Source: Mixophyes australis
Taxonomy: Eukaryota > Chordata > Amphibia > Anura > Limnodynastidae
Direction: 5' to 3'
DNA: 64,000 nt
NCBI GenBank assembly: GCA_036250195.1
Contig: JAVHZZ010000004.1
Location: 254,882,728 to 254,946,727, forward strand
Below the pieces are notes generated by a model that ran no database searches, was not told where the DNA came from, and saw only the letters and a list, made by a program, of their open reading frames with translations. Of this stretch, positions 34,842 to 47,647 are shown in pieces (positions within the stretch are counted from its first letter, which is position 1; the number at the start of each line of letters is the position of its first letter). The position numbers were made by a program, and so were the translations under genes.

Positions 34842-34965
34842 GCATATTTAATTCCGATCCGATTCCTGGTAACGCGCGTTACCGCAGAAAATGCGCACAA
34901 CTGCCAGTAATACGGTATCGCAATAATGCGGATTTTCGTACGCAGCCCTATGTAGGCTGATTTCC
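34842..34965. mobile_element. MITE end fragment
   Basis: GGGGCATATTTAATTC followed by CG-rich subterminal sequence resembles the left end of the 8662-8829 MITE; the other end is missing. Confidence 0.45.
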
Positions 34966-34984
34966 ATTCTAGGTTGTTGAGTAG

Positions 34985-35640
34985 CTTCAAAGCTTGTGTG
35001 ATGCCTTTCAGGTAGCTTTTCTGTTTGCAGATGAGAGGCTGGAGGAAGTGGTAAATGTATTCTGAAAGGTTCCAGGTAAGAGAGCAAATACCTGATACTA
35101 TAGGTTTTCCTGATGGTTTGTTAAAATTCTTGTGGATCTTGGGTAGCTGGTAGAAAACTGGTATTCTTGGGTGTGGCTGGGTAAGGTAGGTGTATTTTTT
35201 GTTAAGGATCTCTGTTTTACTCCTTTGTTTAATAGCTTGCCAAATTATTTGTGGTAATTGAAGATGGGATCGATCTTGAGTTTCCCGTAGGGTTATGTCC
35301 TCTTCCATAAGTCTATGCACTTATTTTAAGTAGTCTGAATTATTCTGAATGACTATCCCTCCACCTTTATCTGGTTTAATCAAAATGTTCTTGTTGTTCT
35401 TCAGTGTGTTTAGTGCTTGTTGTTTCTGTGGGGACAGATTGCATGTACTTAACTTTTTAGTTTGGCTATTTAATAGGCATTTTTCCACCAGGCTTTCAAA
35501 TGTCTTGATAAAGGATCCTTTTAAGTTCTGGGGATAGAAGCTGGATTTCAACTTGAGATTTGTGTGGAAGTAATCTGTTGTATTTGGGCTGATTATTGTT
35601 TCTTTCTTGCTCATGTAGTTCTTTTTTTAGACAGATTTTT
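34985..35640 (-). pseudogene. Penelope-like reverse transcriptase fragment
   Basis: Minus-strand reading gives ALNTLKNNKNILIKPDKGGG (35321-35614 segment), then after a stop near 35320 VFYQLPKIHKN followed by KPIVSGICSLTWNLSEYI and LQPL. These are the N-terminal RT blocks of Penelope-like elements, which prime at telomere-like or nicked ends and usually carry a GIY-YIG nuclease. The catalytic YxDD part and nuclease are absent. The frame is truncated near 34985. Confidence 0.85.
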
Positions 35641-36289
35641 ATATTGTATTTGTGCAAGTCTATGCAGGTGTTGAAACTATCGAGCTATTGTTAGGCACGA
35701 ACTTGAGGTCTTTGCTGAGCAGGGATATGATGGGTGCGGTGAGGGTGAAGCTACCCAGGTTGAATGTGTCTTCTGTTTATATTTCTTCTTCTTAGTTAAT
35801 CCTGTTTCTTGTTCCTCTTTTTCCCCACTTTCTAGTTGTCTCTCTCCCTATCCACTGACACAGATGACAAAGACCACCACAAAATTAAAGAAACTCATTC
35901 CAGAAGACTACTAGCCTGTCTCAACAACAGAATGGAATACTATACTCAAAGGTAAACTACTAACCTACCCTGTTCCAGGGTATATCCCATGTTTCTCGTG
36001 CCTCGGGAATGGCATTATTGAAATTTTGTCTGTTCTCTCCTCCAATCTGCCAGAATAATTTCACCATTGAACCGTGGGAACATCTTTTTAAAAAAAATAT
36101 AACTGACCATGCCCCAAATTGCTTAAAGTAACACCCCTAGATTGATTAGGCATTCTTTTATTTAAAGAGGCAAGAAAAGTAATAGCTAATTCTAGTTAGT
36201 AGAGTGGTAAACATTCTTGACAGCTAGATGGGGGCCTTGCCCCGTAATTCTCTTCATCCAGGTTGGCAAGCGGCATTACATTTCTTAAT
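35641..36289. other. Unassigned sequence, possible retroelement debris
   Basis: Upstream continuation of the Penelope fragment may reach about 35800. 35850-36250 translates weakly like non-LTR retroelement sequence, but no motif is certain. Confidence 0.35.
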
Positions 36290-36640
36290 GATTTAACCAA
36301 TTCAACTTCATTCCCACAAATTTACAGATCTGCAAGCTTTTTCAACGGTCCGCATAAGTAATTTTATTTATAAGAATAGATATTTTTGGGAATCGCATAT
36401 TGGAGAACCCCAACACAGAGAGGAATGGGCAGAAATTTGGGAACACACTTCTTCCAGTTTGATTTGTCCAAACATCAAATAAAATGCATAACATACTGCT
36501 GTGACATTGCTACTATGTTCCAACTAGGTTACGCAATATTATCCTTGATGCTGGTGATGGATGCTAGAGAGAGAGCACAACTCTGGATAGATTCATACAC
36601 ATCTGGAGGTCTTGTTCCAAATATTTAGGATAATGGAATG
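36290..36640 (+). mobile_element. Possible L1/Tx1-like LINE remnant
   Basis: Translations such as ICPNIK-NAYHTAVTLLLCSN and a later HTHLEVLFQIF are reminiscent of the C-terminal part of L1-clade ORF2 proteins. Frames are broken and no catalytic motif is present. Weak assignment. Confidence 0.3.
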
Positions 36641-38225
36641 CCATTCCATCCCCTACCTTTTTTCCCCTCTTGGTCAATTCCCCCACCTCCACTGCTGACC
36701 TGTACTCCCTCTTCTTCCCACCTTTCCCCTTGAACATTTTTAAAAAAAAAATCTGGTTAACAATCCGAATATGTTCGCTAATGTTCAGCTGTTATTCCTT
36801 GGTCTCACGCTGTTGACCCTTTATAAATGCTTATTTAAGTTGTTTGATAGTTTTCATTTTTCTAGATATCCAATTGTATTCATATGTTTATCTATGTTCT
36901 TATTGATTTTATGATATTTTCTCAAATTTCACTGTGCGATTATGGGATTGTACGATTATGGGTAGTGTATACAGAGTATAGTGCACCATAAACTGGAGAT
37001 TTTCTTTATAGTCATGGATATACTATATAGGGTGTGGGACAATCTATTGGACTGTCAAAAAATATTGATGTCCAAAAAAAGCAGTGTTTAACATGTCGTT
37101 AATAATATAAAAAGCATCATATGCTGGCTTATTTGGGCCGCATAATTTACAGTTGAGGGACACACTCGTATCTGTAACAGCACCCATTGTGCACAACAAC
37201 AAAATGTCCCTGAAACTTATTTTAAACTTGGCAACTATAGTATATAAATCTGGCACTGCATTATTTAAATTGCCACTATAAAAGCCTCAGGGAAGGAGAT
37301 GAGTTTATATAGTAGAATGTTTTATTCATCTGGAGAGCTCATAGAAAATCAATGTATGCTAACGTAAAAAAAATATCTATGGCAATGTGGATGAAGCAAA
37401 CACTCGATCAATACGATTAAGGAACGGGAGGTCAGGGAAATAACATCATATCTGGGTTTGCATGATATCACAGAACCTGCAATGCTGACATCACAGTGGT
37501 TTTTCCAGTCAAGTCCTGTGACATTTTACAATGAGAAATATGTTATGTGACACAATGGGTGAGATTTATCAAAGGTTGATTGTGACCAAATCTCCTAGAG
37601 TGGGGGGAATCTAACAAAGAGTGTTTTACTAAATGTCCTTAGAAATCTCCAAAAATAACCTGTGAGATAAGTTAGGTTTCCTATGCCCTTCAATGGACAG
37701 ATGTATATGGGTGCAGGAAGTCCATAGAATAGCATTGCCAAATGAAATAAATGGGAAAATAAATATATTTTTTAAGTAAGAAAAAAAAAAGATTAAATAT
37801 TATTAAGGAACTACAAGTAGCAGCAAGCCCTGGCAGTTATCAACTGCTTGGACATGCTGGTGCTTGCTGATGCTTGTGGAACTACAAGTCTCAGCATGCC
37901 CAGTCAGCCACAGCACACGAGAACATTTCTACAATAGCATATCATTGCTTTGTATCTACTCCCATTGTTTTCAAAGGGGCTGGAGGTCAACACATGAACA
38001 CATGAATTAAAAATAAAATAGATTTTTAATAGATTGGAGAATTTGTAGGATGAATTAGCGATGTATTTATTGCGATTGTGTACCAGTGCTGGATTATCTG
38101 TTAGTTGGTTTGGGTGGCTGCGGAGTGCCTGGTGGATCCGCGGGGGCCAGTCTGCCATGACCACAGGTCCAAGCTGTGCCCAGGATCCAACAGGGGGTGT
38201 GTTTCGGGGCATTACTATGGATTAG
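36641..38225. other. Unassigned sequence
   Basis: No gene seen. Two AACTACAAGT motifs occur near 37810 and 37880, the latter continuing into CTCAGCATGCC. Confidence 0.5.
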
Positions 38226-38229
38226 AAGT

Positions 38230-38870
38230 GAGTAGCTTGTTCTCTACTCCTCTGCCCACCACTGACTCGTCCCCCACATGTTTGGCTAGCCCTCTGTTTG
38301 TATCTAATTACTCTGCCCCCCCCCCATGTGTTTCTCTGTCACCCTCTTTAAGTTACTTTTTCTGACTCCAATTTTGTATGTGTACGTTTCCTTCTAACTG
38401 TCCCTCTCAAGTGTGCTTCTGCCCCCCCCCCCCCTTTGTGTGTGTGCCTCTGCCCTCTTAGCATGTTCATCTTCTGTACCCCGCTTCGTGTGTGCCGCTG
38501 TCCTCCCATTTGTGTTTGTGCATTTCTGTGGCCCCCCTTTGCGTATGCACCTCTGTCCCTCCCTTTGTGTCTGCACCCTGGACCCCTTTCTGTGTGCCTC
38601 TGTCTCCAATTTTGTATGTGTACCAATGTCTCCCCATTTGTCTGTTTCCCAATATGCATTTCTCTACCCATGCTCTCAAATTGTTTGTGAGTTTCTGTCT
38701 CCACATTATGCCTGTCTCTTTCTTTCTGCCCCTTTATGTGTATGTCTTCCTGTCTCCCCTCATGCTGTTGCCCCTTCTTTTTCTGCCCCCACAACCCACT
38801 GTGCATCACACTTTCTCCCCTTCTTCTTTCAATGCTCAACTCTTCACACCTTCCTTCCTCATCTGGTGGT
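38230..38870 (+). repeat. C/T-rich degenerate minisatellite
   Basis: Repeated 30-40-bp units alternating TTTGTGTGTGTGCCTCTG-like text with C runs. Overlapping long frames on both strands (38348-38935 minus, 38413-38907 plus) are products of this simple composition, not genes. Confidence 0.75.
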
Positions 38871-40390
38871 GGGCAGAACCAATGCTGGTGGCTCCAATCG
38901 GAAGTAACATGAATGATGAATAGAGGAACAACCATGCCACATAAGAATGGCAGGAAAGCACAATATTTAAATTTTAATAACTTTTGCTGAGTGCCTTAAT
39001 AGTAAACTTTTGTTACATTATGGATCTCATTCATCATGCTCAAAATCCTTATAGTGCATAGTCTGATGGTGGTTAGAGACACTGTTAGTCAGGGATTTCT
39101 CATTGAAGATTTTACATGCAATAAGGGGCCTATTTATTAAAGGGTAAATAGAGCTTTTTCTATCATTTAAGGATTACAGCCAGTGTTAATGTGCAAGAGA
39201 TTGCCTTTGCAAATAGAAGCCTGTTTAACAAGTATCGCGGTTGTACTAGTAGCATCGCAATACCCCTTCTAATATCTACATCTCAAGCATTTGTCTCACT
39301 TACCATCAGAGTGCTAATCACGCCTACATTGTGTTGGCCCCGCCTACATTTGTTCTGGTCCTGCCTACATGAGGCCACTTTCAGAATTCTTCCAGAACTC
39401 AATCTGTTCCTTTGTGCCCTGTGTATCTTCCCGTTTTACTTACATTATGTCTACCCCTTGGTCTTCCCAGTCCCATTGCTTCATGTTTAATTCCCCTTGC
39501 CTCCCCGTGCTTTTTCGTCTACTTCTTCATAAACCACACAGTCTCTTCTGTGACTTTAATCCTAAAACCTCCTACTAACTCTAATAACAACAACCACAGA
39601 CATATAGCATGCACATAAACCTACTGCACCAAGTTTAAAGGCAGTTATAGCCATTGTTGGTGCAGTTATCTTTTCTTCTTTTACAAGCATGATTAGAGCA
39701 CTGATTCCATGTCCACCACGGTGTTCTCAATTGTGTGCCCCGTGTGTCTTCAGTTCTCCCCCAACTTATCTCAGATTTACCCCCTTAGTCTCAACTTTCT
39801 CATTGCACTTCTATACCTGCTGTATCATCTCTGCTGAGGATGTGAAAGTGCTATATCTTAAACACTGACAGCATCCCAATTGCAGCTATCTCTCAATCGC
39901 ATCTATTGGTTTATGGACTCAGGGAGACATGTGGATCCCCAAAAGTATCAGTAGGACCAGACTAACAAGAGATCCCATAATGTTGAAACTGAAAAACATT
40001 TTTGGTGCCCAATGCATTCAAATTGTATTAATCCAGGAGAACCAGAATCCTGAATTCTAGGAAAATAACATTATAAGTTTATGACATTCCACCCTGTTCT
40101 GCCATCCAGTGTTGCACCCGCACCCTGCTGCGAGTATACGGTTTGACATGGTAGGAGCAGGAAGGGCAGGAAATTAAGTAAGTTTCCTCTCTCTCTCATG
40201 TACACACTACACTCCTGCTGTCAGTCTCCTACAGTGAGTCGCCAGTGACTAGAATGATGGTGGGGGGGTGGGGGGGGGGTAGAGAGAGACATATTGGGAG
40301 CCAGGAGACGAGACCCTTTTTAATGGCACTACTAAGATGGTGCAGTCTGAATTGAGGTTCTCAGCTTGTTTCCTGGTAGGTACTCTCTTG
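38871..40390. other. Unassigned sequence
   Basis: No recognised gene. GGGGCCTATTTATTAA at 39124 resembles a MITE terminus without a partner. A G-rich run lies at 40258-40280. Confidence 0.45.
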
Positions 40391-40398
40391 GTTAATGA

Positions 40399-40555
40399 CA
40401 GGGCCGTAACTAGGGCTGTGCCACAGGGGTGACCGTGTAGGGTGCAACGCTGAAGGGGGGCACAATTTAGGAATAATTTAGGTTCATTTGGTTAAAAATG
40501 GGGGCGGCATTTGTCTTTCTCGCCCCAGGCGCTACAATTCTGAGTTACGGCTCTG
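40399..40555. mobile_element. Short hAT-type MITE
   Basis: 157 bp with inverted ends CAGGGCCGTAACTAG and CAGAGCCGTAACTCAG. Flanks GTTAATGA (40391-40398) and ATTAATGA (40556-40563) match at 7 of 8 bases. Confidence 0.85.
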
Positions 40556-40563
40556 ATTAATGA

Positions 40564-42435
40564 TGTCCAGTATGTAAAACTAGAACTACAGTGGGAAAAC
40601 TGAAATACATGTGATTTCTGAGGATAGCGATATGTATTACTAAAACCCCTTGCATGACTCTAGGTACAGACATTTTTACATCTATAAGTTTCATTCAAAT
40701 CTTGCTATGAGTAATGACTTACTGGTTTAATTACTAGTAATATTATGTATAATAAAAAATGTTTCATGTAAACAATTAAAATAAAATACCATAATGCATT
40801 GGTCATAGCAGAGGTTTTATGAAATGTTCTTCTCAACACGCAGCCTGCACTCAAACAAATGTATTACAGTAGACAATGAAACCATTACAGTCAAAAGGAG
40901 GAACAAATCTCGAAATGTAAATGCAAAAAGCATTACTCATTTACTGATAACAACACTACATTCCATACAGGTATTTTTCCTAAAGAAATATTTGAATGAA
41001 ATACAATGTCTAACAATTTGCGAAGGGCTCTTCCAGCAAAGCAGGTGTTAATAATAGTAAAGCCTATTCTGTTGGTTGGCTTGAAAAAAACATGTGACAG
41101 CTGAGAACCTGCCTGTACTGTCTGCTGGCAGTGTGCATAGGAATCTGCAACAAGAATGCAGACAGGAGCCCACAGCAAACCTTAGGAATAGCTCACTGAC
41201 AGGTAAGGATGCTTCAGGGCTCTAACTGTCACCGCAGGGTATGTAATGCAGATAAGGAGAGAAAACATGTTACAGTATTAACAAGAAAACAGATATGTGT
41301 ACATCTGAGCTAGGATTAGAGTTCGTTCGGGTATTTGAAGAGTTCTGTATTTCTTTTCATTCATTCATTTCAATAATGAGTCACAGATAGTATAAAAATA
41401 TGTAATTCATAGCAAATCATTGTAAATGTATCTTAAGGAAAATTGTAATTATATGTATTTTGGTTTAGGTTTATTTATGTAAATATTTTATGTATATATG
41501 TGTTTCTGCTGCTGCTGCTTTTTCTGCACAGCTCTGATTGAGCCTCTAGAAGACTTTTTCTATCCCAATAAATTAACAAGCAGTCATCTCATCTTAATTT
41601 ATAGAAAGCAGACCCTCCATTATTACAACCGCTGGCGCTCCTGCTGTTATTTGTACTTGCTGGAAGATTGTGAAGAATGCACCAATTAACATTCAGTAAC
41701 ATCCTGTCTAATTTAATGTGAGGAGGGGATTTTTAAATGAGACTCAGGTCCATATCAATGTGATATAAAGCAGTTAGTTTTTCTATATAGAAACATACAA
41801 TCTTTTTAATTAGCAAAAAGCTATACTATTGTTTGTTCTACAATTTAAGGTATTTTATGACAATCTTCATTATGTTTTTTATATAAAGACAGGTTTGTGT
41901 CTGAAAATAAATTCAGCATTCACAAGTAAACATACATACTACATAAAAGAGGCTGTTAGTCTTAGGCGTTCCTTGGAGTATTGGAAAAAATTGAAATAAT
42001 TTAATTCAATGTACCATAGCCACATTTTCAGTACAGTATATAATAAGATTTCCAAGAAATTACAAAACAGACTCTAACCTTTAGATTATCCCAAGGATTA
42101 ACAAATCAAAGCCAAGACCCAACATTTTGATAACATGAAGCAGGGCTCACTCTGGGTGTGCAACATATCAGCATTATTGGTTGATGAACTAATTGGTGGC
42201 ATGACTTGCTCACATAAACATGGTCTCTGTAAGCCCACTGAGCACAGAGAAGGTGACTTACGAAGCCCACCGCTGATACACACCACAAAACACCTCCGTT
42301 TTGCACTTCAAAGGTATGCGCCACCTCTCAGTAATAGAATAAGATTTCCTCCAGTGACATTCGGACGTGCGAGAGTGCCAGAGCTGGCATTTAGACTGCC
42401 TGTGAGTGGTGGCAGAGTGGCTGATGTGAGAATGC
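40564..42435. other. Unassigned, low-repeat sequence
   Basis: No transposon signature between 40564 and 42435. The block 41490-41760 has balanced composition, homeodomain-like TAATTTA/CAATTAA motifs and no repeat partner in the window. I see no open exon structure. Confidence 0.45.
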
Positions 42436-42830
42436 AGTTATACAGGAATACAGCCAGATGACATGAGTAGTGATAGGAGGGAGGAATGGTTAAAGTGTGG
42501 AGAAAGAGATGGCAGGGTCAAAAGCATCAAGATGTTGCTGAGTGTGTGTGGATTTGGGTGATGGGAATGGTACAGGAGATGGGAGTGGCTGATGAAAAGG
42601 CTGTTATGGTCAGAGAGTGGGAAGGGTGAATTGGACAGAACCGGGAGAAGACGAGATCAAGGGAGTTACCGCTAAAGTGGGTGGGACAGAATGTCCACTG
42701 GGAGAGGCCAAAAGAAAAAGAGAGGGAAAGGAATCTGGCGGCAATAGAATTGATGGGTTTATCAATGTGAATATTGAGATTACCCAGGATGAAGGATGGA
42801 AGGGAAGAAGTGGGGGAGTCAGGCAGTAAT
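42436..42830 (-). mobile_element. L2-type LINE endonuclease fragment
   Basis: Minus-strand translation from 42795 downward gives ILGNLNIHIDKPINSIAARF, then SQWTFCPTHFSGNSLDLVF. This is the GDFNIH and THxxGNxLDL order of the apurinic endonuclease domain of L2-clade LINEs. The catalytic Asp of GDFN is changed to Asn here. No complete ORF. Confidence 0.75.
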
Positions 42831-43029
42831 ATATATACCCTAAATACTGTATTAATTTACATTTTTGTATTCTTCAGACAGATGTATAAATTTGCCATTT
42901 GGTGAGGATTGGGTCTGATCTAAAGGCACTTTTTTTAGATTGATACCTAATATAGAGGTTTCAGTTGGTATTTTGATTACCTCAGGTAATGATATAGGGG
43001 TAGACAGTGGTACACAGATAACCATTAAC

Positions 43030-43475
43030 CACCACAGTCCAGCTAGTTCTCCCGATGACCTCTCTCGTTCCATCCGTCTCTCTCCTACTCTGTGCTCCTT
43101 CAAACGTGCACTCAAAACTCACCTCTTCCTCAAAGCCTACCAACCATCTACTTAACCCCCATCTCCTCCCTTTGCTCGTCCTCCCTTCTCTCCTCTTGCC
43201 TCAACTGGCTCCTCTTCTGCCTGGTCTGTTTACCCTCCCTTAGGATGTAAGCGCGTATGAGCAGGGCCCCCTCGCCTCCTGTCTCCATACCTGTTCTTCC
43301 GCTCCGTTTTTACTGCATATGACTAGCCAGAGTTTCTGAAGTATTGGTACTTTTTGTTCATTGTTCTGTATGGTTTCACCCTGTATAGTCTACTGTTAGT
43401 ACTGTGTGCGGCGCTGCGGATACCTTGTGGCGCCTAACAAATAAATGATAAAAATAATAATAATAATAATAGTTT
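43030..43475 (+). mobile_element. L2-type LINE 3' end
   Basis: DDLSRSIRLSPTLCSFKRAL followed by KTHLFLKAY is the C-terminal end of the L2 ORF2 protein. It is followed by a 3' UTR with GTGCGGCGCTGCGGATACC and GTGGCGCCTAACAAATAAA, ending in (AAT)n at 43448-43470. Confidence 0.8.
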
Positions 43476-45456
43476 TATTTTCAAATTGCAGTTTAAAAAA
43501 ACTAAATAATCTTAAAATAGAAACCCCTGTCTTTCTGGCTCTAACTAACTATAAAATTATAAGTCCCTTCTCTATGATCAGAAGTGGGAGCAGCCTAGTG
43601 ACCATCCAGCACAATACAAACAACAACAATCACATTTGCAAAAATTGCAATACAGCATGATCATAGTATTGTATTTTCTGGTAGATAGCCCCAGCCTGTC
43701 TAAAGCGCAGAGTAAGACACAGCCCTTTTACCTGACCAAGTGACCAAAAACCTAGGACTGGATTAATGAAAAAGAGACACACTCTCCTCTATTCACTCCA
43801 GGGACCCTGTGAATTACTTTTACTTCAGCTGTAAAACATGGAAAGATACATTAATATCCATAATAATTTACTGTAGGAGTACATTATTTCTTATAATAAA
43901 CACATTTTTATTGTAAAGCACCTGAACAATAGATTGCTAAAAAATTGCTGATAATTTCAGTTTATGATACATTTTCATAGAACGGATATAATATTGACCT
44001 GAATTAGAGTTCAACTGCGGCCAGTAAAACTCCATTGTACTGTACTGAGCATGTGCAATAAAATGTGGCTGCAGTTAGAGTTTTAATAGCTTTTACTTGA
44101 AGTCCTTTATGCCCACAGAGACAGATTATGAACATGTAAGTGCAAGTTGAGTATAGTATGGGCATGCACTTAAAAGTAGCAAGCTCCTTGGGGGTCCGGT
44201 CTAGTTAGACTTGCCTACATCTCCAGATATGTCTTTTAGGATTGGTATTTATTGCGGGTCCCAAAGGCCTGATGTAAAGATTCATATTGATGATGATGAT
44301 GACAGACATAATAAACCTGTGTATCACAACCTCCAAATAAGTAACCAGCACCAGTACTATAGCCTGGACTGGTTACCATTAAAGCAGGGGACAACCGACA
44401 TGTAAAAAGCCGAAAAGCTGTAACTAGCATCCGACTATGCCAGGCTGGGCTCATCACACCATAACAGGGAGACCCTCAGAGTCTGGTCCTCAAAATGTAA
44501 AATGAGCCTACACCTGGTTAGTATGGAGCTGAAATCCTTAGGGTTTTGGGTCATCAAAAAACATGTGGGAACCCTGCCCAGGTAACCAACCCTGAGGGTC
44601 AATGTATTAACTGCCAATTTTTTTAACTCCACACTATTCAGTGAATTTGCAGTGAAAATTTAAAGCAGTAATGGCTTTAAAGGCAAAACAGTGCCTTTGT
44701 TATTCAACATGTCACAAAACAAATAACAGTTTAGGAATCTTGTTTCAACAATATCAGCAATGTGCAAACATAAATCACTACAACACATAGGTTATTGAAT
44801 AAAATATATCTCGCTTTGAAATTAGGCACCAGTGCTTCAGTGAAATGGGTTTCACTGGATAACTACTTTTGAGAGACAACTGCTAACAGGTTAATTAGAC
44901 AATTACACTAAGTGCCGATGCAGCAGACTATCTAGACAAATCAACCACAATAGACTTTTACTGTAATTATACAGATTACACTTATCACTCAATACCGAAA
45001 TCAATACAGATGCAACAAGGATTAATCCAAATTGATCAGGTTAGATGCTTTAGATAAAATGACTGTGGACTAGGGTCACTTTATAATAGACAGAACCCCT
45101 GTGGATAAATTGTAATATGCAGGTTAAAGTAAAGTTTACCTGGCAACATAAAGCTTATTGACTTGATGCATACATGACTCTTGAGCTCGGGGTAAGAAAC
45201 AGTAATTCTGCGGAATACATGATTTCAAGTGTAAGGAAAACAATCATCACTTCATAATCTGTTTAATGGAATAAGCAGATCTCTCCCAGCAACTGTTGAG
45301 TTAAACAACTTGCAATTCTCTGCTCAGTAACCATTTTAGGCAGTTTCACAATAGGGTCAAACTTCTGACAAACACTTGTGACAAATGACACGTCTCTATA
45401 TCCCTAGCACATTAAATATAACAGATTTGGCTGTCATTTAGACAGCACACTAGCCT
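43476..45456. other. Unassigned sequence
   Basis: No gene recognised. The stretch 44690-45456 continues in character beyond the solo LTR and may be older retroelement debris. Confidence 0.4.
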
Positions 45457-45461
45457 CTCAA

Positions 45462-45871
45462 TGTCAGGCGCCGTCCCCGCATTGTCAGGAAGTGCTGGGG
45501 ACGGGCGCCTTCCTGTTCTGCCCCTTCTATACCCAACTTTTGATCCGGCTTTCCTGACTCTGCCCTTGAAATCTCCTCCTGTTATATTTCGGATCTCCTG
45601 GTTTGACCTAGTTTTTCCCTGACTCCTGCTCTGTCTGCTCCATTGGCTCTCATCTTCCTGCACGGTTCTGACTCGGATTGTATGACCTCTCTTTCCTCTC
45701 CGCCTCTCTGGTGGCTACCTGGGAGGGCCATGACCTGCGTGCCTCTGCCGTGAATTCCAAACCCACTTGCGGGGGTCCCTGGTGAAGACCAGGGGCACAT
45801 TTAGACTCCGCGCCTCCTGGCGTAGCAGTACCAATACCAGAAGGTAGGTCTATTCTCACGGCATCGTGACA
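45462..45871. repeat. Solo LTR with perfect 5-bp duplication
   Basis: 410 bp from TGTCAGGCGCCG to CATCGTGACA, flanked by CTCAA at 45457-45461 and 45872-45876. TG...CA ends and a 5-bp duplication indicate an LTR retrotransposon, perhaps Gypsy-type. It matches no other LTR in the window. Transcriptional orientation not fixed. Confidence 0.8.
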
Positions 45872-45876
45872 CTCAA

Positions 45877-47640
45877 TAGCTATGCTACAGTCTTGGTCAG
45901 AGGTTTTAATTACACTGATTAATGTCTCAATTGCTTCACTTTAAAAACTTGAACATAGCAAAGCAAAATAAAACATAAACTTATCTATTTTCATATGAGG
46001 CCTGCTGATATTTGAAGGACAGTAGCAAGCTGTGTCTTTTCCTTTACTCCAAAGATGCTTCCTTTTCGGCTGGATTTTAAATTTGGAACTTTAACTGCAC
46101 ACATCTCTCAGGACATCAGTCCAGCAAGAGAATTCAATGGTTCCTTGTGGGTAGATCTTAAATGAACACAGATGGCAGTCACATCACACTCACAGCAACT
46201 AGCAACTATCCACTAGCCTCTAGCAGTCTGTTTTTGTCCCAAAGAATCTCCTGGAGATTTCTAGTACATTCTGGTGCTAAAATGCACGTTTTTCGCTGAC
46301 TTTTATAACTTGTTGTAAAGTCTAGCTGTCTCTGCATACTTCCAGTGCAGTCTGGGTCTTTAGTGTGCAGCCAGAGATTGTAGTTTGCAGTTTGTCCACC
46401 CCAAAATGGCTGACACGTTTGTAATGAACTTTTCTAGAAGCATTTTGAGAAATGTAGTTTTCTGAATGAGTGCATGCAGCAATATACCTGTGATGTGCAG
46501 GGTATTACAGTAGAAATACAGGTTCAAGTGGGCCCTAGCTGCAAAGACATGTTGGCACTTGTAGTTCCACAAGTTCCAGCATGCTAAAGCAGCTACTGGC
46601 AGCCATATGCATGCTGGTCAATGTATTTCCAAAAGTGCCGGTATGACCAAGAAGTCAATGATGGCCAGACCTTGCCACTTTTCACTCTAACCCTGACACC
46701 CACTACACCAGAGGTGCCAGGATGAGCTTATTCAGCTCCAGTGTTTGTCCCTAGGGGGTCACATGTTTATTGCAGGCCCGAATCTTCTTGAAAATTCACC
46801 CCTGTGCTGATGAGGCTAAGGCTCATTTCGCATTTTGACAGGGGGACTCCACACTGCAATACTGCAACGACACACGTGTTGTGGAGTATATGCATGGTGT
46901 TGTAACATATATAGTGTGTATGTAAATTAAATTGCGTCTGAATAGACACTGCACACATAGTGCCATATTACACTTTATATGTGAGTTAAAAAGCATTTAA
47001 TTTAACTGCCAGATTTAACATTCAGTAATCTAGCACGGTTAAATCTAGGATGCTGATGAATGCTAAGGAATATCTTCTCTGTGAAAACATCTGAAATTCA
47101 TGCCCACAGCCTTGTCTAGATTTAAAAAAAACACAGACATGTAAGACAAGTAGGCATCTCTGACTTGCTGTAATGAATAATGTAATAATTCAATGCAAGC
47201 CAGTGATTTCCTATAGAGGTTTGCAGAGGAGGGCATTTTGGAAAAAAATGTCCCTTTGATATGAAACCTTCATAAGATTTTAGATCAATTATTTGTTACA
47301 AATGTGTAGTCAATGTTGTTTAAAACTAACAGTGATCATAATTATAGCCGCACTGTGAGCTGGGAGTGCCTTCAAAAATGAGCAAAACTTTAAGGCCTCA
47401 TAACCACTGGTGCTTATTAAATGCATTTTACTTGCATTTTAAATATGCTAACCATTGTTTCTAGTGTAATCATACCCTCTGCCGTTTTTTACTAGCGTTG
47501 CTGTAAAATATCATTTGCATTCTGCTTTTCAGAATGCATCTTGCTCTGTTTTTTGTATTTACTCTTGGTGAATGGAATTTGGAAGCCTACAGTGATCTCC
47601 CACAAACACCAGTGGGTACGAGGCGTAAGTTCTCCATTAG
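45877..47640. other. Unassigned sequence
   Basis: No recognised gene. A GGCACTTGTAGTTCCACAAG motif near 46553 belongs to the recurring AACTACAAGT group. Confidence 0.45.
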
Positions 47641-47647
47641 TTCTAAA

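Noticed and set aside
38348..38935. 195-codon minus frame and overlapping 164-codon plus frame
   Set aside because: Both arise from a C/T-rich degenerate repeat; no domain and open on both strands.
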